From Chytridium lagenaria (Eukaryota; Chytridiomycota; Chytridiomycetes; Chytridiales; Chytridiaceae): a DNA stretch of 64,000 nt. The notes below the pieces were generated by a model. That model did not search any database. It was given only the letters and a program-made list of their open reading frames with translations, and was not told the origin of the DNA. Position 1 is the first letter of the stretch. Every line of letters begins with the position of its first letter. The position numbers and the translations under genes are program-made. Below are positions 20,386 through 31,782 of this stretch, piece by piece. The stretch spans positions 19,831 through 83,830 of the forward strand of contig JAHLKC010000160.1 of NCBI GenBank assembly GCA_025449115.1. The letters run 5' to 3'.

Positions 20386-22732
20386 ATGAACCTCATTCGC
20401 ATCGTTGCATCACTCTCTGTCCTGGCAGCATGCTTGTTGCAACGAGCTGTTGCCGTCGACACTGACATTACTGTGGGTTGGTACACTCTGGACCCAAACA
20501 CGAGTATCCTCCAAGGAGACCTTAATGTAACCACTCACTCACCACCCACTTTTTGACTTTATTGTTTATCTCACCTGCTCATCATGATAACGCCTTCTCA
20601 CCCATCCTCCCTGTCAATGCGTGTGTTTTAGGTCAAGAACCTTGCTTACCAAAAGGTAACCGTATAAAAGCCAATGTTTCAACGAGTTGCATCACATTAC
20701 ATATTTCATACTCCAACTTATTCAACCTTTTCTCAGTCCGTCACAGTCTACTACAAATCCATCACCACCGGCTGGTCCACCGCCAACAACGTCACCGCCT
20801 CCTATTCCAACGCAAGCCCCAACACTCCTACGAAATATGGACGTTTAAAGCCCCCATCCCAAGAGGTGCATCCGATGCTCTCGAATTCTACGTCAAAGGT
20901 GTCATTGGTGGAACCAACTACTATGGTATTTACAACCATCTCATGTCATCACCCCTCGACTAACTCACCATTCGGAACCCTTTCCTAAAGCTAATAACAA
21001 TAACGCCAATTTTCCTCTTCAACGTACCGCATCGACTCCTGCGGCTCCCGAGATTAAACCTGGAAAATACTTTGATCGAATCATGATTGTGTATTTGGAA
21101 ATACGAATTATGTGACCGCCATGGCGAACCCGTTTTTGGGGACGACCTTGGCGTCTCGGGGGATCATTACTGCGAATTATCATGGCTTGGCCCACCCTAG
21201 TCAGCCTAATTGTATGTTCATTACCTTTTTTTTTGATTTACTTTTTTCTCATTACTTTGTGTATTTCTTTTATATACTTTTTTATACTGTGATCTCATTC
21301 CTTTTGAATTTGATAGATATTGGCGCTATCGCGGGAGAGTTGTGCGGCGTCAACAGTAATGTCAACTATGAGCTTCCTCAATGGACTGTCGTTGACGCGT
21401 TCCGTGAAGCTGGTATTTCGTGGAAAGCTTACATGGAGGGAAACCCTTCCCCCTGCTTTACGGGGGTCAGTGATAGTCTTTAGTGAGTTTTTCTATTTTT
21501 TCTTTTTTAAAAAATGGGCTTGACCTTATCCCTTTTTTTTTTCTTCTTATTTACATTTTATTTTTTATTCCCTTTATTTATAAATTACCTTTTCTTTGAA
21601 GCTGGAGAAAACACAACCCATTCATCAGTTTCCCGTCCATCCGAGCCACATCATGCAACAACATTGTCTCCAGTCTCCAACTCTCCATCGACGAAGCCAC
21701 CGGAAACATCCCCTCCTTCATGTGGCTCACCCCCGACCAAAACAACGGTTCGTCCCCCCCACCTCCTCCTCCCACTAACCCCCCCCCACAGACGGCCACG
21801 ACACCGGCATCACCTACTCCTCCACCTACCTCTCCCGTTTCCTCCCCCCCGTCTCACCCATCCCATCCACAATCGCACCCTCTTCCTCATCACCTACGAT
21901 GAATCCGAAAACACCATTCAGGGAGCCGAGAATAACCTTGTTTATGGGTTTCTTACGGGACAGGGCGTCCCGACGTCTCAGTGGGGGACCAGGGATTTTA
22001 CGCGGTATTCGCATTACTCGATCTTGAAAACGGTGTTGGAGAATTGGGGGTTGGTGGGACCTGGGAAGGGGGAGGTGGGGGCGGCGGTGTTGCCGGTGCG
22101 ATTGAAAGATACGACAACCACCTCCTCCACTGCTGTCATCACCTCCTCCACCGCTGTCCTCACCTCCTCCACTGCTCTCATTACCTCCACTGCTGCCATC
22201 ACCACGACCGCCGTCGTCACCTCCACCACCACCACCGTACCACCCCCCCATCATAACCACCATCACCCCTCCCCCCTCCGGCATCGTCGGAGTCGTCTCC
22301 TACTCTTACTCTGGCACCTCCCTCACAGGCGTCATCCAGGTACATTCCTCCCCCCTCCTCTTCCCACACTAACCACCTCACCCACCCCCCCAAAACCAGC
22401 TTCAAAACCTCGCCTACGCCAAACTCGTCACGGTGTATTACCAAACGTTGGAAGGAACCTGGAACTCGGGGAACGCGATTCCGGCGACTTTTTCGGGGAA
22501 GGTGGTTGGGACGAGTTTTGAATTGTGGTGGGTGTCCATTCCCATCTACCTTTTTTTTTTTTGTTTTTTTAACGATTTTTTTGTGTTTTTTTTATGATGG
22601 TTTTTTGTTGATGTGTTTTTTTTTAGGGCTTTTTCGGGTGGTATTTTGAAATTGAGGGCGTTTTATGTCAAGTATACGGTGGGGGGACGGGATTATTATG
22701 ATAGTCGTGGGGGGGTGAATTATCTTATTTGA
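20386..22732 (+). CDS. secreted phosphoesterase (acid phosphatase type) with CBM21-like modules at both ends
   Basis: ATG 20386 opens a signal peptide (MNLIRIVASLSVLAACLLQR...VAVD). After short introns follows an N-terminal CBM21-like module: VKNLAYQK, SVTVYYKSITTGWST, YEIWTFKAP, FYVKGVIGGTNYY. The catalytic part resembles the phosphoesterase family PF04185: KYFDRIMIVYLE, ANPFLGTTLASRG, NYHGLAHPSQPN, GVNSNVNYELPQW, AGISWKAYMEGNPSPC, FITYDESENT-like LFLITYDESENT, and SILKTVLENWGL. A Ser/Thr linker (SSTAVITSSTAVLTSSTAL) leads to a second CBM21-like module: LQNLAYAKLVTVYYQTLEG, FELW, LRAFYVKYTVGGRDYYDS. CBM21 binds glycogen or starch. Single-base shifts occur at a CCCC (20817-20820), an A run (21099-21101) and a C7 run (22243-22249), suggesting sequence error. 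Family assignment is from motif memory. Confidence 0.7.
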
Positions 22733-23700
22733 TGTGTGTGTCATACCTTTTTTTTTTTGCGCCATTGTTTTTGAGTAAAAGGCGTTCTGGTTTGTGTGTA
22801 CAAGTTCTCTCTCCCTCTTTTTTTTGCGTGCTCTTTTGACGTGGTTTTGGGGTGTGTACAGGTTCTCCCTTTTTTTTTACTGGTTTTTTGTGTGTGTGTG
22901 TATATTTTGATTTTGGGTCTCCCGTTTTTTTTTTGGACGCCCTTTCGCCGTATATGTTTTGGTTATCTTTTTCTTGTATACCGGGTCTTGCGTGTTTTTG
23001 GATGTGGTTTTTTGACGGTTTTTTGGGTGTTTTTTTGTGTATGCCGGTTCGTTGTACTGGTTTGATGTCTGTTTTGGTGTTTTTTTCGTGTTTTTTTTGT
23101 GTGTAGGTCTTCCGGTTTATTTTGGGAAGCTCTTTTTGACGTGTATGTTTGGTTGTATCCACGGTTCACCCGTTTTTTTCTTTGGAATGTACTTTACACT
23201 ACTTTCGTGTACTGTTTTTTTCGTGTACACCAACTTCCCCCCTTTATTGAAAGCCTTTCGCCGTATATTTTTTGTGTGTACACCCATTCCCCCCTTTTTT
23301 TACACATTTAAGATACACAGGTACACCAGTTCACCCCTTTTGTTTTGTACGTCTACTTTCACCGCTTTTGCCCCGTAGATGTTTGGTTATTGGTTGCATG
23401 TACACCAGTTCTCCTGCTTTATACATGTTATCTTGTGTGTTCGTTGACACTGGGTCTCCCTGTGTTTTTTTTTTTGGAGAATATACTTTGCAAATGAGGT
23501 GTTTTTCTTTCGTGTATACCATTTCACCCCTTTTGTTGAACGTCTACTTCCTGGCTGGTTATTGTTTGCATGTACACGAGTTATACATGCTGTGTTTTTT
23601 CGTGTACACCCTGTTCTTATATCTATGTAAAGAATTTTCTTTTTTTTGCAAACGAGGTTTCATCGTGTGTGAGTGAGTTGGTTGGTGTATCATGCATGGT
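22733..23700. repeat. T-rich field of degenerate GTACACC-type repeats
   Basis: About a dozen variants of GTGTACACCAGTTC(A/T)CCCC followed by T runs recur at 45-110-base intervals (near 22796, 22854, 22977, 23040, 23224, 23277, 23320, 23400, 23512, 23570, 23600). Open frames through it are repeat artefacts. It lies directly downstream of the phosphoesterase gene. Confidence 0.65.
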
Positions 23701-23904
23701 TAGGAAAGAGGGTTTGTTTTTTAAAAAGTCGATTATGTGAGTGAATTCTATACGTACTATCTGGGGGTGATGATGAGGCAGAGCTGGGAGGATTGAATGT
23801 GAGGAAGAGAAAAGAAAAAAGGAAGACGGCCTAGGACGGAGTGAATCCAATACGTATTATCTGGCGGATAAAGAAAGAAACGGACTTGAAAGGAGGCAAA
23901 AAAC

Positions 23905-23914
23905 CCCAAAAAAA
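23905..23914 (-). terminator. RNA polymerase III terminator for the tRNA array
   Basis: On the minus strand a run of seven T directly follows the tRNA-Arg discriminator base. It is the only T run of useful length after any of the three tRNAs. Confidence 0.7.
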
Positions 23915-24015
23915 TACCCGAGTTGGGGATTGAACCCAAGACCTCTTCCTGAAACTACTGTATTCTAAAGAACGCAACGTAGGAGGGAAATATTCTGCCG
24001 CTGAACTACACGGGC
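23915..24015 (-). tRNA. tRNA-Arg (CCU) with a 29-base intron
   Basis: Acceptor GCCCGTG pairs with CTCGGGT (G-U at 1-72, T-T mismatch at 6-67). D stem GTTC/GAAT, anticodon stem TTTCC/GGAAG, loop CTCCTA...A with anticodon CCT, T arm TTGGG TTCAATC CCCAA, discriminator A. The intron lies after the base 3' of the anticodon, the usual eukaryotic place. It follows tRNA-Glu with a one-base gap. Confidence 0.82.
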
Positions 24016-24016
24016 T

Positions 24017-24088
24017 TTCCGAAACGGGGAATTGAACCCCGGCCACCGCTGTGAGAGAGCGGGATCATAACCACTAGACTATTTCGGA
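24017..24088 (-). tRNA. tRNA-Glu (CUC)
   Basis: Perfect acceptor TCCGAAA/TTTCGGA, anticodon stem CCGCT/AGCGG with loop CTCTCAC (anticodon CTC), T arm CGGGG TTCAATT CCCCG. The D arm TAGTCTAGTGGTTATGAT is typical of eukaryotic tRNA-Glu. Confidence 0.92.
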
Positions 24089-24094
24089 TAGAAA

Positions 24095-24166
24095 TGGAGA
24101 AAGCGGGGTTTGAACCCGCGGCCTTTCGTATGCAAAACGAATGTGATACCACTACACCATTTCCCC
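24095..24166 (-). tRNA. tRNA-Ala (UGC)
   Basis: Acceptor GGGGAAA/TTTCTCC, anticodon stem TTCGT/ACGAA with loop TTTGCAT (anticodon TGC), T arm GCGGG TTCAAAC CCCGC, discriminator A. It is the first of three tRNAs, six bases ahead of tRNA-Glu. Confidence 0.92.
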
Positions 24167-26180
24167 TTTTTTTTTTTTCGTCATGTTGCTGCTAGATATA
24201 CCAATAGATTTGAAAATTACTTTAAATTAGCGTTAGACCACGTAGCCTCCAACCTTTACCCTTTTCTCCTGGTTCTACTCCCTTCATTCTTTCTCTGTTG
24301 GTCTTTTTTGCCTGAGCTCTTAACGGGACACCGTCGTTCTGCTATTTGTTGGTTTTCTTCGTGCGGGAAGTCCTCTGGGAAATATTGTATTCCGAGTTTC
24401 TCCAATAATCGTCTATATACAAACAAAAACGAACACATTCCCCTTATCGGGTTGTATGTTTGCGACTTTCACGCGCTTAACATAGCTATTTATTGGGGGT
24501 TGATTGAAAGTTTTTATTATTAAGAAGGGGTTCCCTCATTCCTTTCTAACTCACGAGTGAAAATTATAAAAGCTAGATTCTTTCATTATCCTACTCCACG
24601 CTGCAAAAGGTATATAGTACCCTGCGTATACGACAAGCATGATAGAATTTGAAGGCAGAGCTTTGCAACGAAATCTTGGAAACATGATTCTTTCTTTTTT
24701 TTCAATGACGACGCGTTTATGTATAATGGGTGTTTAGAGGAATAATCATTAATGACACAAATTGAAATGATCGTATATAGCAAATTAAAACAAATATAGT
24801 ATCCTGCAAACGTATCGTATCTTTGCAATTGGTACATAAATAATATGCGGGTCAATGAAAAAAAAAGCTGTGAAAAATATGTGAGAACCTAATCTTTGTA
24901 TCCAGTGAAAACTGCGACGATGTTTTCTGATGATGCATACATGACGGATAGGAGCAATAGGTTGAGTACGCTCATATCGTTGAAAATATAGGGAATTACA
25001 CGTGCTTTTCGAATTAGCGTTTATTCCCCCATGCACCCTTTTCAGTTCGACCGTGATAGTTAAACCGTGCATCAATAAAGCTTGGAAAACAGAATGAAAG
25101 TTTATTTGTCGATTACGCGTTTTGCGTCTTGTATGTAGATATTTATTCAAAGAGTGTAGAGTGTACATTGAAGATGCCACGGAATAATGTGCAGATACGG
25201 CATCTACAACCACATCACACTAACGTTCTCAACCCTTAATTTATTGACGCATACTTGATGGAGGCCAAAAGCCTAAAGCTCTGATTAGTCTATAGATAAG
25301 GACATCATTTCGACATCTCTTCCCTGAGTATTAATACGCGACATGTAGTGCTTTTGATGTCACGACTACAACGTCGTATTGCTTAAAATGGTTAAAGAAA
25401 TGCAAATGTGAAGATCCAACAACAAGAATTACTTTACAGATATCGCGTAACATTAAATAGTATGAAACCCGCTTCTGTTCGGAGCGCGAACTATAACTAG
25501 CGCTTCAACGAAATCGTTAATGGAAGAACTTCCATTGTGAAAGCTACCTTTATATACTTAAACTTTGCCATCACGACATCACAAAAATTATAAATCAGGT
25601 CATCGCATTCGTGGCGGAACGATAGGCATTAATGCGATTATAGAGGAAATTGGATCTTCAGATTTTGGAGTGCCGAGTAATGAAAATATACTTTGAAAAC
25701 GCGTCCCAACCTCCACCACTACACTCTTTTTAAAAAATAAAATAAAAATAGACCACGTAACTGATGTCCCTCATAAAACTCAAACTGTTCAATATATATT
25801 TCCTTAGCGCACATCAGCAGCATACAAACAACCTTAAGTGAATCCTTTTCATTCGCATCCACTTAATAAAAGCATAGTACTATTATACTTTGAAATAGTC
25901 TTGAAATGACAAATTAAGTTAACTCGCCAAGGGCTCATGCTCTCCATCTTCGTGTGAGTTCCTGTATAGCGTAGAGGAACGAAGGTAGTTGACGTTCGTG
26001 GAGTTCTAAAGAATTTGAGTAAGGAGTTAGGATTTATGCGAATGTCGGAAAATGATAGAACAAAAGCAAACACCCCGAATGTAGGAGTAAGATAAGGAAA
26101 ACAGACATAGCATACGGGTAAAGGGTGCTCATAAAATCAAAAATGGTAAAAGAAAACATGAATTCGATTAATCAATAACA
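24167..26180. other. 2-kb stretch without a supported gene
   Basis: Mixed A/T-rich sequence. The longest open frame (24785-25213, minus, 142 codons) has no recognisable motif and no clear splice context, so it is not called. No repeats or RNA genes were recognised. Confidence 0.4.
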
Positions 26181-27146
26181 TCAAAGACTGACCCTATCAA
26201 TCCCTCGTAACCCCATAATCTCTTCACTCGAAATCGGCTTTACAGGTTCCCAAACTGTACTTGACCTATCCAGATCCCCATTCTGCCCACTCTGCCCATC
26301 CCTTCTAGGCATTGACGCAAACAAAACTCCACCATCATTTTGCTGCTGCTCTGCATCCCCACGATAGGTCATAGATCTCCCAACGGCATCCATCGGTGAT
26401 GCTGGTGTTGTGGTGGCAAGAAGAAAGGGTTCAGTGGCTATAGGCGCAAAGGATTCCAAGCGATTAGGGATGGATGGACGCGAAGACGGTTGCTGATCAG
26501 ATGGTGATGGTGGCTGTGGTAGTGGTGCGGCGGATGGAGGTGAGGAGGGCTTTTGGGAAGATTGTTTACGGTGCTTGAAAATGAAAAGACCGCCGATGAT
26601 TAGGAGAATGGCAGCAAAGCCGATGGAGGAGGCTATGATTGCAATGTTGGTTGTTGAAAGAAGAAGGCCTGAGGAGGGTGCGGTTGATGGGGAGGAGGTG
26701 GATGTTGGGGTTTGGGAAGCGGGTTCAGAGAGTGTAGGCGCTGGAATGGGCTGTTGAACGTCGGTGGATGGGCCGCCAAGGGTTGAGGGTCCTGGGATGG
26801 AAGGAGGTAGAGAAAGAGATGCAGGCTCTGCTTGCAGGGGCCGAATGTTGAAGGGCCCGTTAACACTAGGTTCACATGGAGGCGGCCCACTGCAAGTGCT
26901 TGAACAGAAGATATCCGAGGTCGGTGATGCGTTGAGAACCTCAATGTTGGTAAGGCAAGTACACTGTTGGGAAAGGAAAATGTAGTGGGTGAACTGGGCT
27001 ATCTGGATGCATTCTTGAGATAGACAGCGAGTACGGCAGGCAGGAGAGGATGTGATGGCGGGTTGCTGTCGACATAGGTCTGGCTGTGATGGGAGACGGA
27101 GGAGGTCGCGGGAGCGTGTGCAAATGTCAGAGATGGTTGTTGCCAT
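26181..27146 (-). CDS. single-pass membrane protein with Cys-rich N-terminal region
   Basis: 321 residues in one exon from ATG 27146. Residues 8-92 hold about twelve Cys (for example CRTRCLSQEC, QQCTC, CSSTCSGPPPC), likely a disulfide-bonded outer domain. A Pro/Ser/Thr-rich stalk (about 105-160) follows. Residues 167-190 (IAIIASSIGFAAILLIIGG...) form one membrane helix with a basic KHRK stop. The cytosolic tail is Pro/Ser-rich and ends SSEEIMGLRGIDRVSL. No signal peptide is visible at the chosen start, so a 5' exon may be missing. The layout recalls fungal cell-wall sensors, but no known domain can be named. Confidence 0.62.
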   Translation of the reverse strand: MATTISDICTRSRDLLRLPSQPDLCRQQPAITSSPACRTRCLSQECIQIAQFTHYIFLSQQCTCLTNIEVLNASPTSDIFCSSTCSGPPPCEPSVNGPFNIRPLQAEPASLSLPPSIPGPSTLGGPSTDVQQPIPAPTLSEPASQTPTSTSSPSTAPSSGLLLSTTNIAIIASSIGFAAILLIIGGLFIFKHRKQSSQKPSSPPSAAPLPQPPSPSDQQPSSRPSIPNRLESFAPIATEPFLLATTTPASPMDAVGRSMTYRGDAEQQQNDGGVLFASMPRRDGQSGQNGDLDRSSTVWEPVKPISSEEIMGLRGIDRVSL

Positions 27147-27700
27147 TTATCTTTTTTTTTTTTTGTTGTTTTTTTGATGTTTTTGAGATCCTTTCCCCCA
27201 CTCTACCTAGCTTCCAGGATAACTTTTCTTCAAAATCTTTGAAGTGGACACATAAGGCTGAATCTAGTTTGACACTCTATCAGCGTTCAGTAGAATGGTC
27301 AAGGGAGAACGCGCCGTAGAGAAACGAAAGATTCAGGTCAGATGGAGGTTTAACGATGGAATTGATGAGGTATATGGGAAATATATTGAATGAATAAAAC
27401 AATAATTTAAGAAAAGAGATTTCGAACAACCGCATGGCAGTCTTATAATATCCCATGATGATATTTATGAATACCCTACAGCCTGTCGTAGTACAGCTTC
27501 CAGCGTCGAATAAATAACTTGAAATCCTTTTCGCTCTCTTCCAGTAAAGAACTTGCGGAAAAAAAAACTTCGTAAAACGTTTTCATACTATTATTCGTCC
27601 GTCCTCTCGCAAACAGACCTCTCGCAAACAGAAGCACTTGAACATTCAACTCAAATGCTATACATCATCATTACAGGAGAACCAGTAAAAAACCTTACCA
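27147..27700. other. intergenic, no feature seen
   Basis: Lies between two minus-strand genes. It includes a T run (27150-27175) just upstream of the membrane-protein ATG. No gene recognised. Confidence 0.4.
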
Positions 27701-28624
27701 TCACTCAACAGGTTTGAAAAGTTGTCTCGGAAACCGTGAATCCTTGAATGTCGTAGCTTTCATCATCGACGGAACATCGGGAAATGGAAAAGCTACCGGT
27801 GGAATGCTATCGTTGAAGAAAAACTCTGTTCTCGGCCTCGACATTTCCGGTCCTGGCATGAGGACAAATCTTCGCTTCGCAATAGGTCTGTCCTTAGCAT
27901 CCATGTGAGTTTCGCCATCTTGCTCGGTCAAATCGTCACTCTTTCTTTTCAAACTCGTAACTTGATCAAGCCTCGGCGTGGAATTGTGCACATGAAGAAC
28001 GTAGATTTGCGGAGGCTCTTTAGGGTCACGGTAAACGGTATGAGGCATGCCCTCAAAAGATGTCTCTTGCGTAATGTGAGGCTCGTCTCTAATATAAGGA
28101 GCGGCGAAAACATGCTCGGATGATGGAGCCACAATTGGCATCAACCTTGGATCCAACGCCAAATTCGGGATTTGCTTCGAAATAGTCGCAGATTCCTTGG
28201 ACGATGTTTGCTTCAACCCTTCCCTAGACTTACGACTCTGACGTGATCGAGGCTTTCTGATAGTTTTCGGCTTAGGTTCTGGTTTCTTCACAGCATGGTT
28301 CGGAGGGGTACGGAGAGGTACTTCTTCAACGGTCGGAGTGGAAGGAGCCAGCCAGTTCAAATCGACTTCCCCCAAGAAACTTCGCGCCGCTTCCATCATT
28401 TCCGATCCCTTAATCTCAAATCCGCCCAACGTGAATCTCGGGTTCACGGTTTCCGCTGATTTGACCCGCGCGGTTTCAAGAGCAATCCATACAGAAACAA
28501 GCTTGGCGTCGGTTGGAATACGCATGTCATCGATCATCAAAGCTGGTGCTTGCCCATCCGAGGTTGGAAGGAGGCAGAGAAAGAGGTCTCGGTAGTTTAG
28601 AGGCTGCGACGTGGCAACAGACAT
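27701..28624 (-). CDS. hypothetical protein, 307 residues, basic central region
   Basis: Intact single exon from ATG 28624 (MSVATSQPLNYRDLFLCLLP). The N-terminal 90 residues look folded (TDAKLVSVWIALETARVKSA, FTLGGFEIKGSEMMEAARSF). A strongly basic stretch follows (KKPEPKPKTIRKPRSRQSRK) and another later (SLKRKSDDLTEQ, AKRRFVLMPG), both compatible with nuclear localisation. It ends FKDSRFPRQLFKPVE. No family recognised. Confidence 0.62.
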   Translation of the reverse strand: MSVATSQPLNYRDLFLCLLPTSDGQAPALMIDDMRIPTDAKLVSVWIALETARVKSAETVNPRFTLGGFEIKGSEMMEAARSFLGEVDLNWLAPSTPTVEEVPLRTPPNHAVKKPEPKPKTIRKPRSRQSRKSREGLKQTSSKESATISKQIPNLALDPRLMPIVAPSSEHVFAAPYIRDEPHITQETSFEGMPHTVYRDPKEPPQIYVLHVHNSTPRLDQVTSLKRKSDDLTEQDGETHMDAKDRPIAKRRFVLMPGPEMSRPRTEFFFNDSIPPVAFPFPDVPSMMKATTFKDSRFPRQLFKPVE

Positions 28625-29316
28625 GTCTTGAGATTGTCAGCTTGTTGGATGTACCGTTGATGTGGTAAAATGAACTTTAGTTGATGCAAACCTTTTTAGA
28701 TACGAATACGAGTTCGGCTATGGTTAGGTTGAAGGCAAAAGGCGTTCTCGTTCGGCTATCGCTAGTTTGACGGCGAAAGGAGTTATCGTTCTGAGAAGGC
28801 AGGGTGTCGACAGAGTTCTTGTGAAGATGAGGTCGATTCAAGAATTTATGTTAAAGATTGACACGCTACATTTTTTTGGGAGTTCATTGTGTGGATCATC
28901 CGTCGGACAGTGATGTCTTGAAATGTAGAAGTATTTTTTTTATTCAAAGAATTGCTTTGAAAACAATAAAAATACGACGAAAGCGGGTCCACCACGATAT
29001 TGCGACACATGGAAGGCCATCAATATTTTTAACACAAACAACAAATAAACTGTCACGTAAAAAGGCTACGAGACTTCTTATACTTTTTTCGTCAATTCAA
29101 TAGTGTGTGTCCTTCATTCATTCATTCATTCTCTCAACAAAAGGTGTATTCTCAAAATAACACCATCGATCACCTTAGACAACAGCAAAAAAAGAAAACC
29201 TTAATCGTGAAAACATTGAATATTCCATCAAATCAAATGGAAAAAAAGGAGGGACGTGCCAACTAAAAAAAAAAAAAAGACAACATATTTTTTAAACATA
29301 AAAAAACCAGACACAT
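28625..29316. other. intergenic, no feature seen
   Basis: Upstream of the hypothetical gene and downstream of calnexin. Contains CATT repeats (29114-29130) and A runs (29262-29278). No gene supported. Confidence 0.4.
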
Positions 29317-31782
29317 CTAATCATCCGCCTTCTTAGCCGCAGCCCTCTTCACAGCTCCCTTCTTCTCACTCTTCACTTCACTCTTCACCTCCTCCTTCTT
29401 CTCCTCCTTCTTCTCCTCCTTCTTCTTATCTCCCTTCTTCTCCTCAACAACCGCCTTCTTCTTGCCACCACCAACAAGCGCCCCCATCAAACTAGTCACA
29501 GAGTACAAGAACCACAACGTCACGGCCGCAAGTGTCCCTGCAGCATACGGGTCCTCCTTAACGGCCTCAACAGGGTCCTTTCTCGCAGCCTCTGCAAACA
29601 CAATCACGCGGTCACGGAGTTCATAGGCGAGCTTTTGGGCGCGTTCCAAAAAGGGTGCGTTGGCTGCTTCTTCTTTTGCCTATTAAAAAAGTGTATGAGT
29701 ACCAAATTACAAATTTACATCCAACATCAAAAAAAAATATAATCATCAAAAATAGTTTTAAATACCTTCTTTTCTTCCTCCTTCTTGGTCACAGACTCCT
29801 TCTCACTCTCAATTTTGAATTTGGGAGCCCAAGTCTCATCGCGGAACTTCTTGGCAGATGCCTCATCATGGCCAATGTAGATATTGTCAAAGAGAATCTT
29901 GTCCTGCATCGTCCAAATCTCAAATCCAAGGGCACCCTAATCATCAAATATGAATAATGTCATTTAGCAATTTCATACTTAGAGAAAAACTAATAAAAAC
30001 ATAATAAAAATATAAATAAATAACATACCATTGGCGAAAAGTTGGAAGGAGTCAAGTCCTCAAAGAAGGCAGGGTTGGCAATCTTCCTCGGCGCCCAAAC
30101 TCCCTTGTAAGCAGGGTTGTCAATCAACGGAGCCTTCCACTTGCCCTTGTAATCGGGGTTGGCCTTGACGGGTCTCTTCCAAACTCCACATCCAGAAGCC
30201 TCAGCGCACTTGGGGTTGTCGACAGTAGGCGCGACCCAGTCACCGTCCTCCTCATCGTCCCAGTCTTCGGGTTTCTTGGCCTCGGGGTCGGGGATGGTGG
30301 TGGGCTCATCCTCGAGCCAGTCGTCAGGTTTCTGAGGAGTCAAGTAAAAGTGTTTTAGGAAAGGGTGGTCCATTTCAATTCACCAAGCGGATGAAACTAA
30401 CCACTGCATCCATGTCCTCAATCTGAGCAGGAGCATCCTCGTCCCAGTCGGCAGGCTTAGAGGCCTCAGGATCGGGAATCCTATAATTTCACAAGAAAAG
30501 AACGAAAGATTGATAAGCTCACTGTACCAAACCGTAACACACATCAAGTCTACGTAGAACCATTAAACGGAAATCTCCACTTACTTGGCGATATCAACCC
30601 AGTCAGCAGGCTTAGAATCCTCAGGGTCGTCAATCTCTATCAGATTCAAAAAAAAACGAAATAAAAGCAAAAAAAGGGCATCAGCATCCTTCTCCTTTTA
30701 AAAATATAACGACTTCACCACCGAAAAAAAAAAACAGATATAACTTACCCTTCGGGGGGTTCACGGGCGGGGTGAAATCCTCCAAAAGCGATCCCTTCTT
30801 CACATTCTCTCCATTCACAAGAATCTCAAAGGAATTATCCGGTCGCACAATGAGGGTGTAAAGGGTCGAGGTCTTTTCAATCTTGGCTGCAGGCGGTGCG
30901 TTCAAATGCTTCTCCTCAATCTCTCCAGTAATGGGGTTGCGGTGCCTGAAAATAAAGTGGACCTTGTTGGTGCCGCCGCAACGGTCGGGACCAAACACTA
31001 AAATAAAGAGGAAGGGGGTTACTTGGATAAACAAGGAGAGAGCGTGGACAAATTTCATGGGACACTTACTGATGGTGTAAGGGGTCTTGTCGTCAAATTT
31101 ATCGGGAACAAAAGAGGCATCGTGGGTAAGGACCTTCATGTAAGCGCCACCGCACTCGAGGCCGTTTTGAAGCTTAACCTCGTATCTGTACAATTGTGTG
31201 AGATAACAATCAAAAACACCAAAAAAAACAAATTGTATATGCTTACGAGAGAATAAGCGGCTTTCCAGTGGGGTCGATAGGTTTAGGGAAGAGGGCAGAG
31301 ATGGCCTGAAAAGAACACAAGTTTAATATTTCACGCAAAAAAACGCTATTGAGAAATAGGTTAATTATACATACGTGGTGAGCAGCCGGAGTTTTGACAA
31401 CGAGACCCTTGTCGCCCGAGAATCCAGGTAAAACAGTAGGCTCCTCAATAGACCATTCACCCCTGTACCGAAGCAACTCATCATCCTCAACACCATCAAT
31501 AATCTTCTTGGTGTCAGAGCTGATCCAGCGCTTGCTAGCAGCACCAGTGAATTGCTCAAGGAAGGGGGCGGTGAGAGTGGTGGGCTAAAACAAAAAAAGA
31601 GTCAATGGACTTGCTAGCATTATGAAATGATAACTTACGGTGAATGGGACAGCAGGGTTCTCAACGGGTAATTCATCAGGAATGACATCATCGACATCAT
31701 CCGAGACGTCCTCTGAAGCATGTGCAAACCTCGAGCTGACGGTGAGAGCCCCCAAAAGGGCAAGGATCAAGTGAAACTTCAT
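29317..31782 (-). CDS. cnx1: calnexin, ER lectin chaperone
   Basis: Calnexin binds monoglucosylated N-glycans in the ER membrane. About nine exons, all in frame. The signal peptide [19 protein letters not shown] starts at 31782. The lectin domain includes [43 protein letters not shown] and [20 protein letters not shown]. The P-domain arm has [14 protein letters not shown] and [20 protein letters not shown] repeats, then [17 protein letters not shown] and [13 protein letters not shown]. Next come [19 protein letters not shown], a membrane helix (about [20 protein letters not shown]) and a Lys/Glu-rich cytosolic tail ending AKKADD. Introns of about 60-110 bases. Everything expected of a fungal calnexin is present. 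A divergent or unrelated 5' flank follows at 31790-32230. Confidence 0.95.

Noticed and set aside
21826..22444. Gly/Val-rich minus-strand frames
   Set aside because: Antisense of the Thr/Pro-rich linker of the phosphoesterase gene.
22796..23676. Several overlapping plus-strand frames rich in Phe, Cys and Val
   Set aside because: They follow the T-rich GTACACC repeats, have repeat-driven composition and no start context or domain.
24785..25213. 142-codon minus-strand frame as a gene
   Set aside because: No motif, no splice or promoter context, composition like the surrounding A/T-rich sequence.
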